From: JBFLYE01 sp040756715 [NCBI: bacterium]
Lineage (GTDB): Bacteria; UBA9089; UBA9088
Assembly: GCA_040756715.1 (NCBI GenBank)
Contig: JBFLYE010000028.1
Span: 1 to 5,473, forward strand
Length of the DNA stretch: 5,473 nt
Reading direction: 5' to 3'
Part shown: positions 1-4,862 of the stretch, one piece after another
How positions within the stretch are numbered: the first letter of the stretch is position 1
Layout: every line of letters begins with the position of its first letter
The notes under the pieces: model-generated
Told to the model about the DNA's origin: nothing
What the model saw: only the letters and a program-made list of their open reading frames with translations
Database searches by the model: none
Translations under genes and position numbers: made by a program

Positions 1-22
1 TTTATAAAACTTAACCTTTTTC

Positions 23-54
23 AATTCAAAATTCAAAATTTAGAATTCAAAATT
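23..54. repeat. AT-rich spacer with three AATTCAAAATT copies
   Basis: The 11-mer AATTCAAAATT occurs at 23-33, 30-40 and 44-54, the first two overlapping. The first 94 bases hold no ORF or promoter that I can support. This kind of short A/T-rich iteration is common between genes in AT-rich genomes, and I assign it no function. Confidence 0.5.
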
Positions 55-94
55 TCTTAAATACTATTTTTGCACTAAGTAATGGAAGATACTA

Positions 95-289
95 TATTAC
101 TTGCTTTCTTTGTGCCTTTGTCCCTTTGTGCCTAGGTATATAGGACAGCTAAACAACGGCTATGGTAATTTGGTTAAGAGAGAAGCTAAACACGTACTAA
201 AATTTTATCTACACAAACCATTTTTTCCTCAAGAAATTTTCCTCTTGTTTTCTCTATAATTATTATCTTCAAACAGCAATTTTTTAAAA
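95..289. repeat. Long direct repeat, copy R1 (195 bp)
   Basis: This stretch matches 1338-1527 across its whole length. The only differences are an extra 5 bp (TGGTT, 171-175) and two C/G substitutions (218 and 242). The two copies are in the same orientation and bracket the UPF0175/PIN toxin-antitoxin block. Read on the minus strand, R1 starts directly at the end of a formate-THF ligase 3' fragment, so it is probably the original downstream flank of fhs (inference). Its far end carries the arm CTTTGTGCCTTTGTCCC at 108-124. On the minus strand the first third encodes the peptide tail FKKLLFEDNNYRENKRKIS. No transposase or terminal inverted repeats are visible. Confidence 0.92.
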
Positions 290-390
290 CAACCCAACCA
301 CCCTTCCATTTTCATCAATATCAACCTTTGTTCCATTTCCCTAATATCCCTCATCTTGCATTCTTGGGCAATCTCAATGTCTTGCTTCAT
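229..390 (-). CDS. Small chimeric ORF (53 aa) overlapping the PIN gene stop; function unknown
   Basis: The ATG at 390-388 overlaps the PIN stop codon as ATGA and has an AAAGGAG Shine-Dalgarno 8 nt upstream (399-405), so translation is plausible. The protein begins MKQDIEIAQECKMR, almost identical to the N-terminus of the formate-THF ligase encoded at 2187-3881 (MKSDIEIAQECKMR) and in the same frame. It then reads the 3' end of fhs in a shifted frame (QRLILMKMEGWLGCFKK) and finishes in repeat R1 with LLFEDNNYRENKRKIS. It therefore looks like a decay product that happens to stay open. I see no domain, signal peptide or membrane segment. The ORF could be an expressed micropeptide in the toxin operon or simply a scar, and I favour the scar. 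Confidence 0.35.
   Translation of the reverse strand: MKQDIEIAQECKMRDIREMEQRLILMKMEGWLGCFKKLLFEDNNYRENKRKIS
280..390 (-). pseudogene. Scar of a second fhs copy: start and end joined, middle deleted
   Basis: Two fhs fragments sit next to each other in the same order and orientation as in the intact gene. Bases 349-390 match the first 14 codons of fhs (3840-3881), exact over 349-382 and then with three mismatches before a shared ATG. Bases 280-334 match 2183-2237 exactly, which covers the last 51 bp of fhs including the stop plus 4 nt beyond. Only 14 unmatched bases (335-348) separate them, so about 1.6 kb of coding sequence is missing. This is best explained as an internally deleted duplicate of fhs. 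It lies directly after the PIN toxin gene and directly before repeat R1. Confidence 0.8.
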
Positions 391-860
391 TCTTCTGTCT
401 CCTTTAAAAAACGTTCATATAACTTTTTATCTACCCAAAAACCTGCTTTGGCAATCATCTCGTCAAGCAGGGGTTTAACTGAAAAAATAAACATTTTACG
501 CTTAGCTTCAATAAGTATACCTAAAAGCCCAATAAATCTAAGTCCTAAATGAGAGGCTATCTTACGGGCTCGCCGTTCATCCAGCAGTAAAAGATCTGCC
601 TTCATCTCTATAGCCAATGCAATTGCCTCTGCCTCTCCCTTATCTAATTCCAGAAGCAACACATCTACCATATTTTGGTTGATTACAGGTTGGGTTTTAA
701 TCCATAAATATCTCTCACTTAATTGTTCTTTATGGATAATTGAAAGTTCCTGCAAAACTGTCTTTGGGATAAATATCTCTCCATAGAGTTGTTTAAGGAG
801 ATTTATCTGGCCTATCGCAACAAGGTTCATAATAGGTGAGGTATTACTTACAACAATCAC
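387..860 (-). CDS. DUF3368-type PIN-domain toxin (VapC-like), 157 aa
   Basis: PIN-fold proteins of this type are small metal-dependent RNases that act as the toxin of a type II toxin-antitoxin pair in the cytoplasm; the RNA target cannot be read from sequence. The N-terminal strand MIVVSNTSP carries Asn6 where the first metal-binding Asp of PIN domains usually lies. Other candidate acidic residues are Glu38 (VLQEL), Asp73/Glu76/Glu78 (LDKGEAEAI) and Asp94/Glu95 (LLLDERR). The C-terminal half, GLRFIGLLGILIEAKRK onward, is typical of DUF3368 and the length is full. The start is a GTG at 860-858 with an AAGGA motif 6 nt upstream (867-871). It overlaps the upstream antitoxin stop as GTGA, so the two are translationally coupled. 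Its own stop overlaps the ATG of a small fhs-derived ORF. Confidence 0.88.
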   Translation of the reverse strand: MIVVSNTSPIMNLVAIGQINLLKQLYGEIFIPKTVLQELSIIHKEQLSERYLWIKTQPVINQNMVDVLLLELDKGEAEAIALAIEMKADLLLLDERRARKIASHLGLRFIGLLGILIEAKRKMFIFSVKPLLDEMIAKAGFWVDKKLYERFLKETEE

Positions 861-1096
861 CCTATTTCCTTGAGGGTTTTTAAGTCCTCCTCAAAATCCT
901 CTGCACCATAATGAATGGGAATTTGTTGACTTGCAAGAAGGTGTTGAAATTGCAGTTGAGTAATTCCGGCAAGTTGGCTCGCCTGGCCTAAAGTTAATTT
1001 TTCCTTCTTAAAGAGTAAAAGGGCCATCTCTTGCTTTAACTCTTCTTCAGTTATCCTTGCTGATTGAAAGATATCAAAAGGTATAGTGAAATCCAT
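857..1096 (-). CDS. UPF0175 family antitoxin, 79 aa
   Basis: This is the likely antitoxin partner of the PIN toxin encoded immediately downstream. Residues 16-30 (TEEELKQEMALLLFK) and the helix-turn-helix-like stretch 34-60 (LTLGQASQLAGITQLQFQHLL and onward) match the UPF0175 pattern. The tail YGAEDFEEDLKTL (63-75) is the usual acidic end of the family. Length is normal. UPF0175 proteins are regularly found just upstream of DUF3368 PIN genes. The HTH suggests DNA binding and autoregulation, and palindromes in the adjacent promoter are obvious candidate sites. The ATG at 1096 has no Shine-Dalgarno and lies only 8 nt from the -10 box, so the mRNA is probably leaderless. Confidence 0.88.
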   Translation of the reverse strand: MDFTIPFDIFQSARITEEELKQEMALLLFKKEKLTLGQASQLAGITQLQFQHLLASQQIPIHYGAEDFEEDLKTLKEIG

Positions 1097-1104
1097 TAAG
1101 ATAT

Positions 1105-1133
1105 AGAATAACCTTATTCCTAATCCTTGTCAA
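1105..1133 (-). promoter_or_regulatory. Sigma70-type promoter of the UPF0175/PIN operon
   Basis: On the minus strand a perfect -35 TTGACA (1133-1128) and a -10 TATTCT (1110-1105) are separated by 17 bp. The expected start of transcription is around 1097-1099, at or next to the antitoxin ATG (1096), which predicts a leaderless transcript. Assigned from consensus match and spacing only. Confidence 0.75.
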
Positions 1134-1135
1134 GG
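1106..1135. promoter_or_regulatory. Two palindromes overlapping the TA promoter, candidate operators
   Basis: GAATAAggTTATTC (1106-1119, minus-strand reading) is a perfect 6+6 palindrome covering most of the -10 box and part of the spacer. CCTTGaCAAGG (1125-1135) is a perfect 5+5 palindrome containing the -35 box. Type II antitoxins with an HTH commonly repress their own promoter, so these are good candidate sites for the UPF0175 protein. Binding itself is inference. Confidence 0.5.
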
Positions 1136-1145
1136 TTTTTAACAG

Positions 1146-1270
1146 AGGTTCCGTAATTTTTTTATAATCCTTTGAAAATAAAAGACTTACGATAATGAAA
1201 CAAAAAACTTTGTAACATATTGATTTACAAGCACTTACATTAAAATTTGCTAAATTTTTACGGAACGCCT
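1146..1270. mobile_element. MITE-like element with short inverted ends (about 125 bp)
   Basis: The left end AGGTTCCGTAA (1146-1156) is mirrored by the right end, whose reverse complement reads AGGCGTTCCGTAA (1258-1270). The two share AGG and the exact core GTTCCGTAA, and both continue into a T-rich run. The interior is AT-rich and encodes nothing. A non-autonomous transposon remnant is the best guess. I see no convincing target-site duplication, so an old or degenerate copy, or a coincidental inverted repeat, remains possible. It sits 11 bp beyond the -35 box of the UPF0175/PIN promoter. Confidence 0.42.
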
Positions 1271-1297
1271 GCTAGGTGAGAATAAAATTGGGAAATA

Positions 1298-1375
1298 GGC
1301 ACAAAGGCAGAGAGGCACAAAGACGAGAGAGTTTATTTATTACTTGCTTTCTTTGTGCCTTTGTCCCTTTGTGCC
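1298..1375. repeat. GGCACAAAG inverted repeat, potential long hairpin
   Basis: Arms at 1298-1322 and 1351-1375 are complementary at 22 of 25 positions, with a 28-base loop. Both arms are built from GGCACAAAG-like units. The right arm belongs to the long direct repeat R2; the corresponding arm in R1 (108-132) has no partner upstream, so only this copy can fold. There is no T-tract after the stem on either strand to support an intrinsic terminator. Together with the MITE-like element and R2, this accounts for the gene-free stretch between the antitoxin promoter and mazF. Confidence 0.6.
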
Positions 1376-1527
1376 TAGGTATATAGGACAGCTAAACAAC
1401 GGCTATGGTAATTAAGAGAGAAGCTAAACACGTACTAAAATTTTATCTACACAAAGCATTTTTTCCTCAAGAAATTTTCGTCTTGTTTTCTCTATAATTA
1501 TTATCTTCAAACAGCAATTTTTTAAAA
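1338..1527. repeat. Long direct repeat, copy R2 (190 bp)
   Basis: This is the second copy of the repeat at 95-289, in the same orientation, with two substitutions and a 5-bp deletion relative to R1. On the minus strand it follows the mazF gene after only 16 bp, and its first bases, TTTTTTAAAA on the plus strand at 1518-1527, are also found at the fhs/mazE junction (2183-2192). The near-identity of the two copies implies recent duplication or gene conversion and offers a substrate for recombination that would delete the PIN/UPF0175 block. Confidence 0.92.
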
Positions 1528-1544
1528 TCTGCGGTTACTGGCAT
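1467..1544 (-). CDS. 25-aa ORF overlapping the mazF stop, tail encoded by repeat R2
   Basis: The ATG (1544-1542) overlaps the mazF stop as TAATG, a classic coupling arrangement. The product MPVTADFKKLLFEDNNYRENK continues with TKIS and ends inside R2. Its last 19 residues match the tail of the small ORF after the PIN gene except for one Arg-to-Thr change, and the frame is the same in both. No domain is recognisable, and the ORF is short enough to arise by chance. Listed because both toxin genes end in this same arrangement. Confidence 0.25.
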   Translation of the reverse strand: MPVTADFKKLLFEDNNYRENKTKIS

Positions 1545-1888
1545 TACACTAAGCTGAACAATTTTCTCAGTCTAATATTCACTTCCTCTTGTATTTGAGG
1601 AGAGAAATTACCTAATTCACGCTGAATGAAAGAGGTGGTAACTGTCATCAAACGATGTAAGCGTAAAGTAGAAGTTACCCGTAAGCCGGTTCCAATAAAA
1701 TCGGTCTGTGACGAATCTAATATAAGGTCTGTTTCCATTAAATCATCAGGAATCCGACTGCTAATGAAAGCTATGATAACATGGCGATGTGTTCCAATAG
1801 GCTCGGTTAAACATACGGCTGGTCGCACTTTAGTCCCCGAAAGATCATCAAATGGAAAAGGAACCAAAACCACTTTACCCCTAATCAT
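1544..1888 (-). CDS. MazF/PemK-like mRNA interferase toxin, 114 aa
   Basis: MazF/PemK toxins are ribosome-independent endoribonucleases that cut mRNA at short motifs and are held inactive by a partner antitoxin. The family start is clear: MIRGKVVLVPFPFDDLSG (1-18), then KVRPAVCL (20-27) with the conserved Arg22-Pro23. The second core block GLRVTSTLRLHRLMTV (68-83) carries the Thr/Ser positions that complete the active site in this family. Length is normal and no key block is missing, so the toxin appears functional. In the undisrupted arrangement the antitoxin stop (1881-1883) would overlap the ATG at 1888-1886 by 8 nt; no strong Shine-Dalgarno is present, which suggests dependence on coupling. 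The current antitoxin frame ends 48 nt before this ATG. Confidence 0.9.
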   Translation of the reverse strand: MIRGKVVLVPFPFDDLSGTKVRPAVCLTEPIGTHRHVIIAFISSRIPDDLMETDLILDSSQTDFIGTGLRVTSTLRLHRLMTVTTSFIQRELGNFSPQIQEEVNIRLRKLFSLV

Positions 1889-2033
1889 AAAATGGCTTCC
1901 CGTCCTTGAGTGTATAAATATCTTCTTCCGGTTCTTTTAGAAACTCGAAGGCGGGGTTTTTGCTTGCTGCCCGAAGCCATTCCTTTTCGTCTCTGTCAGT
2001 CTCTTTGGGGAATAGCTTGCTGCCCGAAGCCAT
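1881..2033 (-). CDS. Possible separate 50-aa ORF carrying the antitoxin C-terminal half
   Basis: Within the downstream-frame sequence created by the 53-bp duplication, an ATG at 2033-2031 opens a frame reading MASGSKLFPKETDRDEKEWL and then the original C-terminus with NPAFEFLKEPEEDIYTLKDG, to a TAG at 1883-1881 that overlaps the mazF ATG. Without the duplication this ATG would not be in frame with the C-terminus. If translated, it would yield the toxin-binding half of the antitoxin and restore coupling to mazF. The purine-rich AAAAGG directly abuts the ATG, which is too close for an ideal Shine-Dalgarno, so expression is uncertain. Confidence 0.35.
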   Translation of the reverse strand: MASGSKLFPKETDRDEKEWLRAASKNPAFEFLKEPEEDIYTLKDGKPFYD

Positions 2034-2067
2034 TCCTTTTCGTCTCTGTCAGTCTCTTTGGGGAATA
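1962..2067. repeat. Exact 53-bp tandem duplication inside the antitoxin gene
   Basis: Units 1962-2014 and 2015-2067 are identical over 53 bp; both begin GCTTGCTGCCCGAAGCC on the plus strand. Because 53 is not a multiple of three, the duplication changes the reading frame. The absence of any mismatch suggests a very recent event, and a slippage or unequal crossover could revert it precisely. Confidence 0.97.
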
Positions 2068-2186
2068 AGATAATCACCCGAACCCTTGTTGTTTCAACAA
2101 CCGGTAATGGCTCGTCTAAAACAAGCCTCTGTTGTGCATCAATCGTTGCTGTAGATTCAATGGCTTTTTCTATATTTTTCATTTTT

Positions 2187-3881
2187 TTAAAACAACCCAA
2201 CCACCCTTCCATTTTCATCAATATCAACCTTTGTTCCTGCAGGAATTGTGGGAAGGCCTGGCATTGTTCGCATTGCTCCGCAGAGGGGATAGAGGAATCC
2301 TGCACCCGCAGAGAGATTTACATCCCTTACAGGAAGGGTAAATCCCCTCGGTCTTCCCTTAAGATTTGGGTCATGGGATAGAGATAGATGGGTCTTTGCC
2401 ATACAAATAGGAAGATTGGCATAGCCCTTTTCGCTATAGAGCTTTATCTTCTTTTCAGCCAATGGTTCATAGGAAACCTTCTCTGCTCCGTATACCTTTG
2501 TCGCTATGGTTTCTATCTTTTCCTTGATTGATAGATCAAGGGGATAGAGGAATTTAAAATTGGGTTTTTCCTTACAAGCCTCAACTACCTTGTTTGCTAA
2601 TTCAATGGCACCTTTTCCACCATCCTTGAAATGTGTGCAGGGAATGGCATCCATTGCTCCGTATTCCTTGGCAAGTTTTCTTGTCAGCTCAATTTCTCTA
2701 TCGGTATCATTTTCAAATATGTTTATTGCCACAATTGCAGGAAGGCCATGTAGCCTCATATTCTCAATGTGCTTTTCCAAATTGCAACAGCCCTTTTCCA
2801 AGGAATCAAGGTCTTCTGAGGTAAGCCTTGGGTCTAATGGCTTTCCTGGGACAACATTGAATCTTCCCGAATGCATCTTTAATGCCCTAATCGTGGCAAC
2901 GATAACAATGCAATCGGGAACAAGTCCTGAAGCCCTGCATTTTATATTCAGGAATTTCTCCGCCCCACAATCAGCACCAAAGCCACTTTCGGTAATCACA
3001 TAGTCAGAGATCTTTGTGGCAACCAGATCCGCCAGAATAGATGAATTCCCATGGGCGATATTGGCAAATGGCCCAGCATGGACAAAGGCTGGTGTTCCCT
3101 CTAATGTCTGCATCAGGTTTGGCTTTATTGCATCCTTTAGAAGAACGGTCATTGCTCCCGCACATTTTAGGTCTTCGGCGGTTACTGGCTTTCCCTCATA
3201 GGTTGTTCCAACCACAATCCGAGAAAGCCTTTCTCTTAAATCCTTAAGAGAGGTGGTTAAAGCTAAGATTGCCATAACCTCTGAGGCAACTGAGATGTCA
3301 AAACCAGTTTCTCTGGGAATACCATTTTCCCTTCCACCCAAGCCAATAATGATATTCCTCAATGCCCGATCGGAAACATCCACCACCCTTCTAAAGGTAA
3401 TCGATAAGGGATCAATATTACAAGGATTTCCTAGCAAAATGCTTGTATCAACAAATGCGGCCAGAAGGTTATGGGCAACAGAAACCGCATGGGTATCACC
3501 GGTTAAATGGAGGTTAAAGTCCTCCATAGGAACTATTTGGGAATATCCACCACCGGCCGCCCCTCCCTTTATCCCGAATACCGGGCCTAAAGACGGCTGC
3601 CTTATGGCAATTACCGCCTTCTTGCCGATTTTATTTAAAGCCATTCCCAGACCTACGGTTGTGGTTGTCTTTCCCTCTCCTAATGGGGTGGGGGTTATGG
3701 CGGTAACATCAATGTATTTTGCCTGGGGCCTATCTTTGAATTTCTCAATTACCTTTAAGCTTACCTTTGCCTTGTATTTTCCATAAAGCTCAAGGTCATC
3801 CCCTTCTAACCCCAAATCCTTCGCCACATCAATGATTGGCCTCATCTTGCATTCTTGGGCAATCTCAATGTCTGATTTCAT
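2187..3881 (-). CDS. fhs: Formate-tetrahydrofolate ligase, 564 aa
   Basis: This cytoplasmic enzyme joins formate and tetrahydrofolate with ATP to make 10-formyl-THF, feeding one-carbon units into purine and formyl-Met synthesis or, in acetogens, the methyl branch of the Wood-Ljungdahl pathway. The ATP-binding loop TPLGEGKTT is at residues 65-73. The first family signature GIKGGAAGGGY is at 103-113. The second, VATIRALKMHSG, is at 328-339, with Ser338 where the pattern usually has Gly. The length matches the family and the C-terminus (AGTKVDIDENGRVVGLF) is complete. The ATG at 3881 has a textbook AAGGAGG 6 nt upstream. It follows the ROK gene by 29 bp, with no promoter or terminator seen between, so the two are likely cotranscribed. 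The stop lies 4 nt before the antitoxin start. Confidence 0.97.
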   Translation of the reverse strand: MKSDIEIAQECKMRPIIDVAKDLGLEGDDLELYGKYKAKVSLKVIEKFKDRPQAKYIDVTAITPTPLGEGKTTTTVGLGMALNKIGKKAVIAIRQPSLGPVFGIKGGAAGGGYSQIVPMEDFNLHLTGDTHAVSVAHNLLAAFVDTSILLGNPCNIDPLSITFRRVVDVSDRALRNIIIGLGGRENGIPRETGFDISVASEVMAILALTTSLKDLRERLSRIVVGTTYEGKPVTAEDLKCAGAMTVLLKDAIKPNLMQTLEGTPAFVHAGPFANIAHGNSSILADLVATKISDYVITESGFGADCGAEKFLNIKCRASGLVPDCIVIVATIRALKMHSGRFNVVPGKPLDPRLTSEDLDSLEKGCCNLEKHIENMRLHGLPAIVAINIFENDTDREIELTRKLAKEYGAMDAIPCTHFKDGGKGAIELANKVVEACKEKPNFKFLYPLDLSIKEKIETIATKVYGAEKVSYEPLAEKKIKLYSEKGYANLPICMAKTHLSLSHDPNLKGRPRGFTLPVRDVNLSAGAGFLYPLCGAMRTMPGLPTIPAGTKVDIDENGRVVGLF

Positions 3882-3887
3882 TTTTTT

Positions 3888-3894
3888 CCTCCTT
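3888..3894 (-). promoter_or_regulatory. Strong Shine-Dalgarno of fhs
   Basis: AAGGAGG on the minus strand lies 6 nt before the fhs ATG. It fixes the start and contrasts with the three promoter-proximal genes in this window, which have no such site. Confidence 0.85.
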
Positions 3895-3910
3895 AAATAA
3901 ATTTGTCAAA

Positions 3911-4795
3911 TTATAATAAAAATCCAAATTTTTTGCAATTTAAATTTATCGGGAGGTTTAAACAATTCTTTGCAAGGAAACCTGAACCAATTATTCCAGA
4001 ATCATTCCCTAGTTCTGCCTTTTTAATAATACAAGGAAACAATGCCTCTTTTTTGACAAATTGCCTTACAATGTCCACAAGCTCTGGCAATCCCTCAATT
4101 ACACCACCTCCCAAAATTACAGCTTCAGGGTTTAAAATATTTATAAGGTTTGTTGTTCCAATTCCAATGAGAACTCCAAGCCTTCTGATTATATCCTGTG
4201 CCTTTTTTTCTCCAGATTTTGCCTCTTTTGCAATAAAAGAGGCAGAACCATCTTTAAAACCAGCCTCTTTTGTATACCTTTTAAGGGCAATTCCAGATGC
4301 TAATGCCTCAAAACAACCCATTCTTCCACATCCACATTTTGCACCATTTATATCGATTACGATGTGTCCAATTTCAGAGCCTTTAATAAGTTTTCCATCT
4401 ATAATTATTCCCCCACCAATCCCTGTTCCTATAAATATTCCAATTATATTTTTTCTTCCCTTTCCTGCTCCATAAATATATTCTCCCATTGTTTGACAAT
4501 TAGAATCATTTTCGATGATAAATGGAAGATTAAAATTTTCCTTTAGAATTTTATAAAGGTTAAGGTTCTTTATCCCTATGTTTGGTGAGGAAATAACAAC
4601 TCCATTTTTTATCTGCCCAGCTATGCCTATGCCTATTCCATCTGCCTTTAATAGATCAAATCTATTTATAAGCTTTATAATCTGGTTTGCGATATCTCCT
4701 TTTTCTGTTTTTTCCTCAAAGGCTCTTATTACTTTTCCTTCCTCTATTTCTCCTATCCTTGCCTTTGTGGCACCAATATCTATTCCAATCTGCAT
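3911..4795 (-). CDS. ROK-family sugar kinase (glucokinase-like), 294 aa
   Basis: ROK proteins are cytoplasmic ATP-dependent sugar kinases or sugar-responsive repressors. This one has no N-terminal winged helix, so it is a kinase. The phosphate-binding DIGATK is at residues 6-11, and AGQI follows at 59-62. The catalytic END motif is at 95-97 (Asp97 the likely base). The second phosphate loop GTGIGGG is at 123-129. The ROK zinc signature is present as EIGH (141-144) followed by CGCGRMGC (154-161) and Glu163. LNPEAVILGGG closes the fold at 221-231. Substrate (glucose, N-acetylmannosamine or another hexose) cannot be decided. I chose ATG 4795 because the family begins right at this strand; a TTG at 4816 adds seven residues but lies upstream of most of the predicted transcript. 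A promoter is adjacent, and fhs follows after 29 bp. Confidence 0.93.
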   Translation of the reverse strand: MQIGIDIGATKARIGEIEEGKVIRAFEEKTEKGDIANQIIKLINRFDLLKADGIGIGIAGQIKNGVVISSPNIGIKNLNLYKILKENFNLPFIIENDSNCQTMGEYIYGAGKGRKNIIGIFIGTGIGGGIIIDGKLIKGSEIGHIVIDINGAKCGCGRMGCFEALASGIALKRYTKEAGFKDGSASFIAKEAKSGEKKAQDIIRRLGVLIGIGTTNLINILNPEAVILGGGVIEGLPELVDIVRQFVKKEALFPCIIKKAELGNDSGIIGSGFLAKNCLNLPINLNCKKFGFLL

Positions 4796-4804
4796 AAAAT
4801 TAAA

Positions 4805-4834
4805 ATTATATAACAACCTAAATTAAGATTTCAA
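4805..4834 (-). promoter_or_regulatory. Promoter of the ROK-fhs operon
   Basis: On the minus strand, -35 TTGAAA (4834-4829) and a perfect -10 TATAAT (4810-4805) are separated by 18 bp. Only 9 nt lie between the -10 box and the ROK ATG, so transcription should begin about 3-4 nt before the start codon. No Shine-Dalgarno is present in that space. Confidence 0.72.
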
Positions 4835-4862
4835 TGTTTAGGGAGTTAATAATTGATTTTGT

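Larger units (their letters stand above)
1881..2182 (-). pseudogene. MazE-like antitoxin gene frameshifted by a 53-bp duplication
   Basis: This is the predicted partner of the MazF-like toxin. The frame starts at ATG 2182-2180, MKNIEKAIESTATIDAQQRL, with a short beta-rich N-terminal part containing VRVIILF (34-40). It stays normal to WLRAAS (51-56), then runs into the second copy of a tandem 53-bp unit in a wrong frame (YSPKRLTETKRNG) and stops at 1937-1939 after 81 aa. Removing one unit gives an 82-aa protein ending KNPAFEFLKEPEEDIYTLKD GKPFYD, an acidic/aromatic tail of the type antitoxins use to wrap the toxin, with a stop at 1881-1883. The gene begins 4 nt after the fhs stop and has only a weak Shine-Dalgarno, so it is probably translated by reinitiation. 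An assembly error is an alternative. Confidence 0.85.

Noticed and set aside
328-552. Plus-strand ORF of 74 codons
   Set aside because: It is antisense to the end of the PIN gene and the fhs scar, with no family resemblance; the minus strand carries the recognisable proteins.
95-1527. CRISPR array or integron-type attC sites
   Set aside because: There are only two long repeats, not regularly spaced short ones, and neither has the folded attC core or a nearby integrase.
1626-1940. Plus-strand ORF of 104 codons
   Set aside because: It is the antisense shadow of mazF and the antitoxin end, with no recognisable domain.
2183-2305. Longer antitoxin start inside fhs (ATG at 2305, 2218 or 2212)
   Set aside because: The added residues are just the fhs 3' end in another frame and also occur in the scar at 280-334; the ATG at 2182 right after the fhs stop fits a coupled cassette better.
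2058-2381. Plus-strand ORFs opposite the antitoxin and the fhs 3' end
   Set aside because: They are antisense to two supported genes, are rich in Cys/Ser typical of shadow frames, and have no domain.
3253-3786. Plus-strand ORF of 177 codons
   Set aside because: It lies wholly opposite the conserved ATP-binding half of fhs and is not a known protein.
3881-3909. TTGACA at 3909-3904 as a -35 box for fhs
   Set aside because: A matching -10 box at normal spacing would fall on the fhs start codon and none is present; cotranscription with the ROK gene is simpler.
3903-4475. Plus-strand ORF of 190 codons
   Set aside because: It lies opposite the ROK kinase; its Pro/Ile/Phe-rich composition is what an AT-rich antisense frame gives.
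4796-4816. TTG start for the ROK gene adding seven residues
   Set aside because: It would lie upstream of the predicted transcription start and overlap the -10 box; the family begins at the ATG at 4795.
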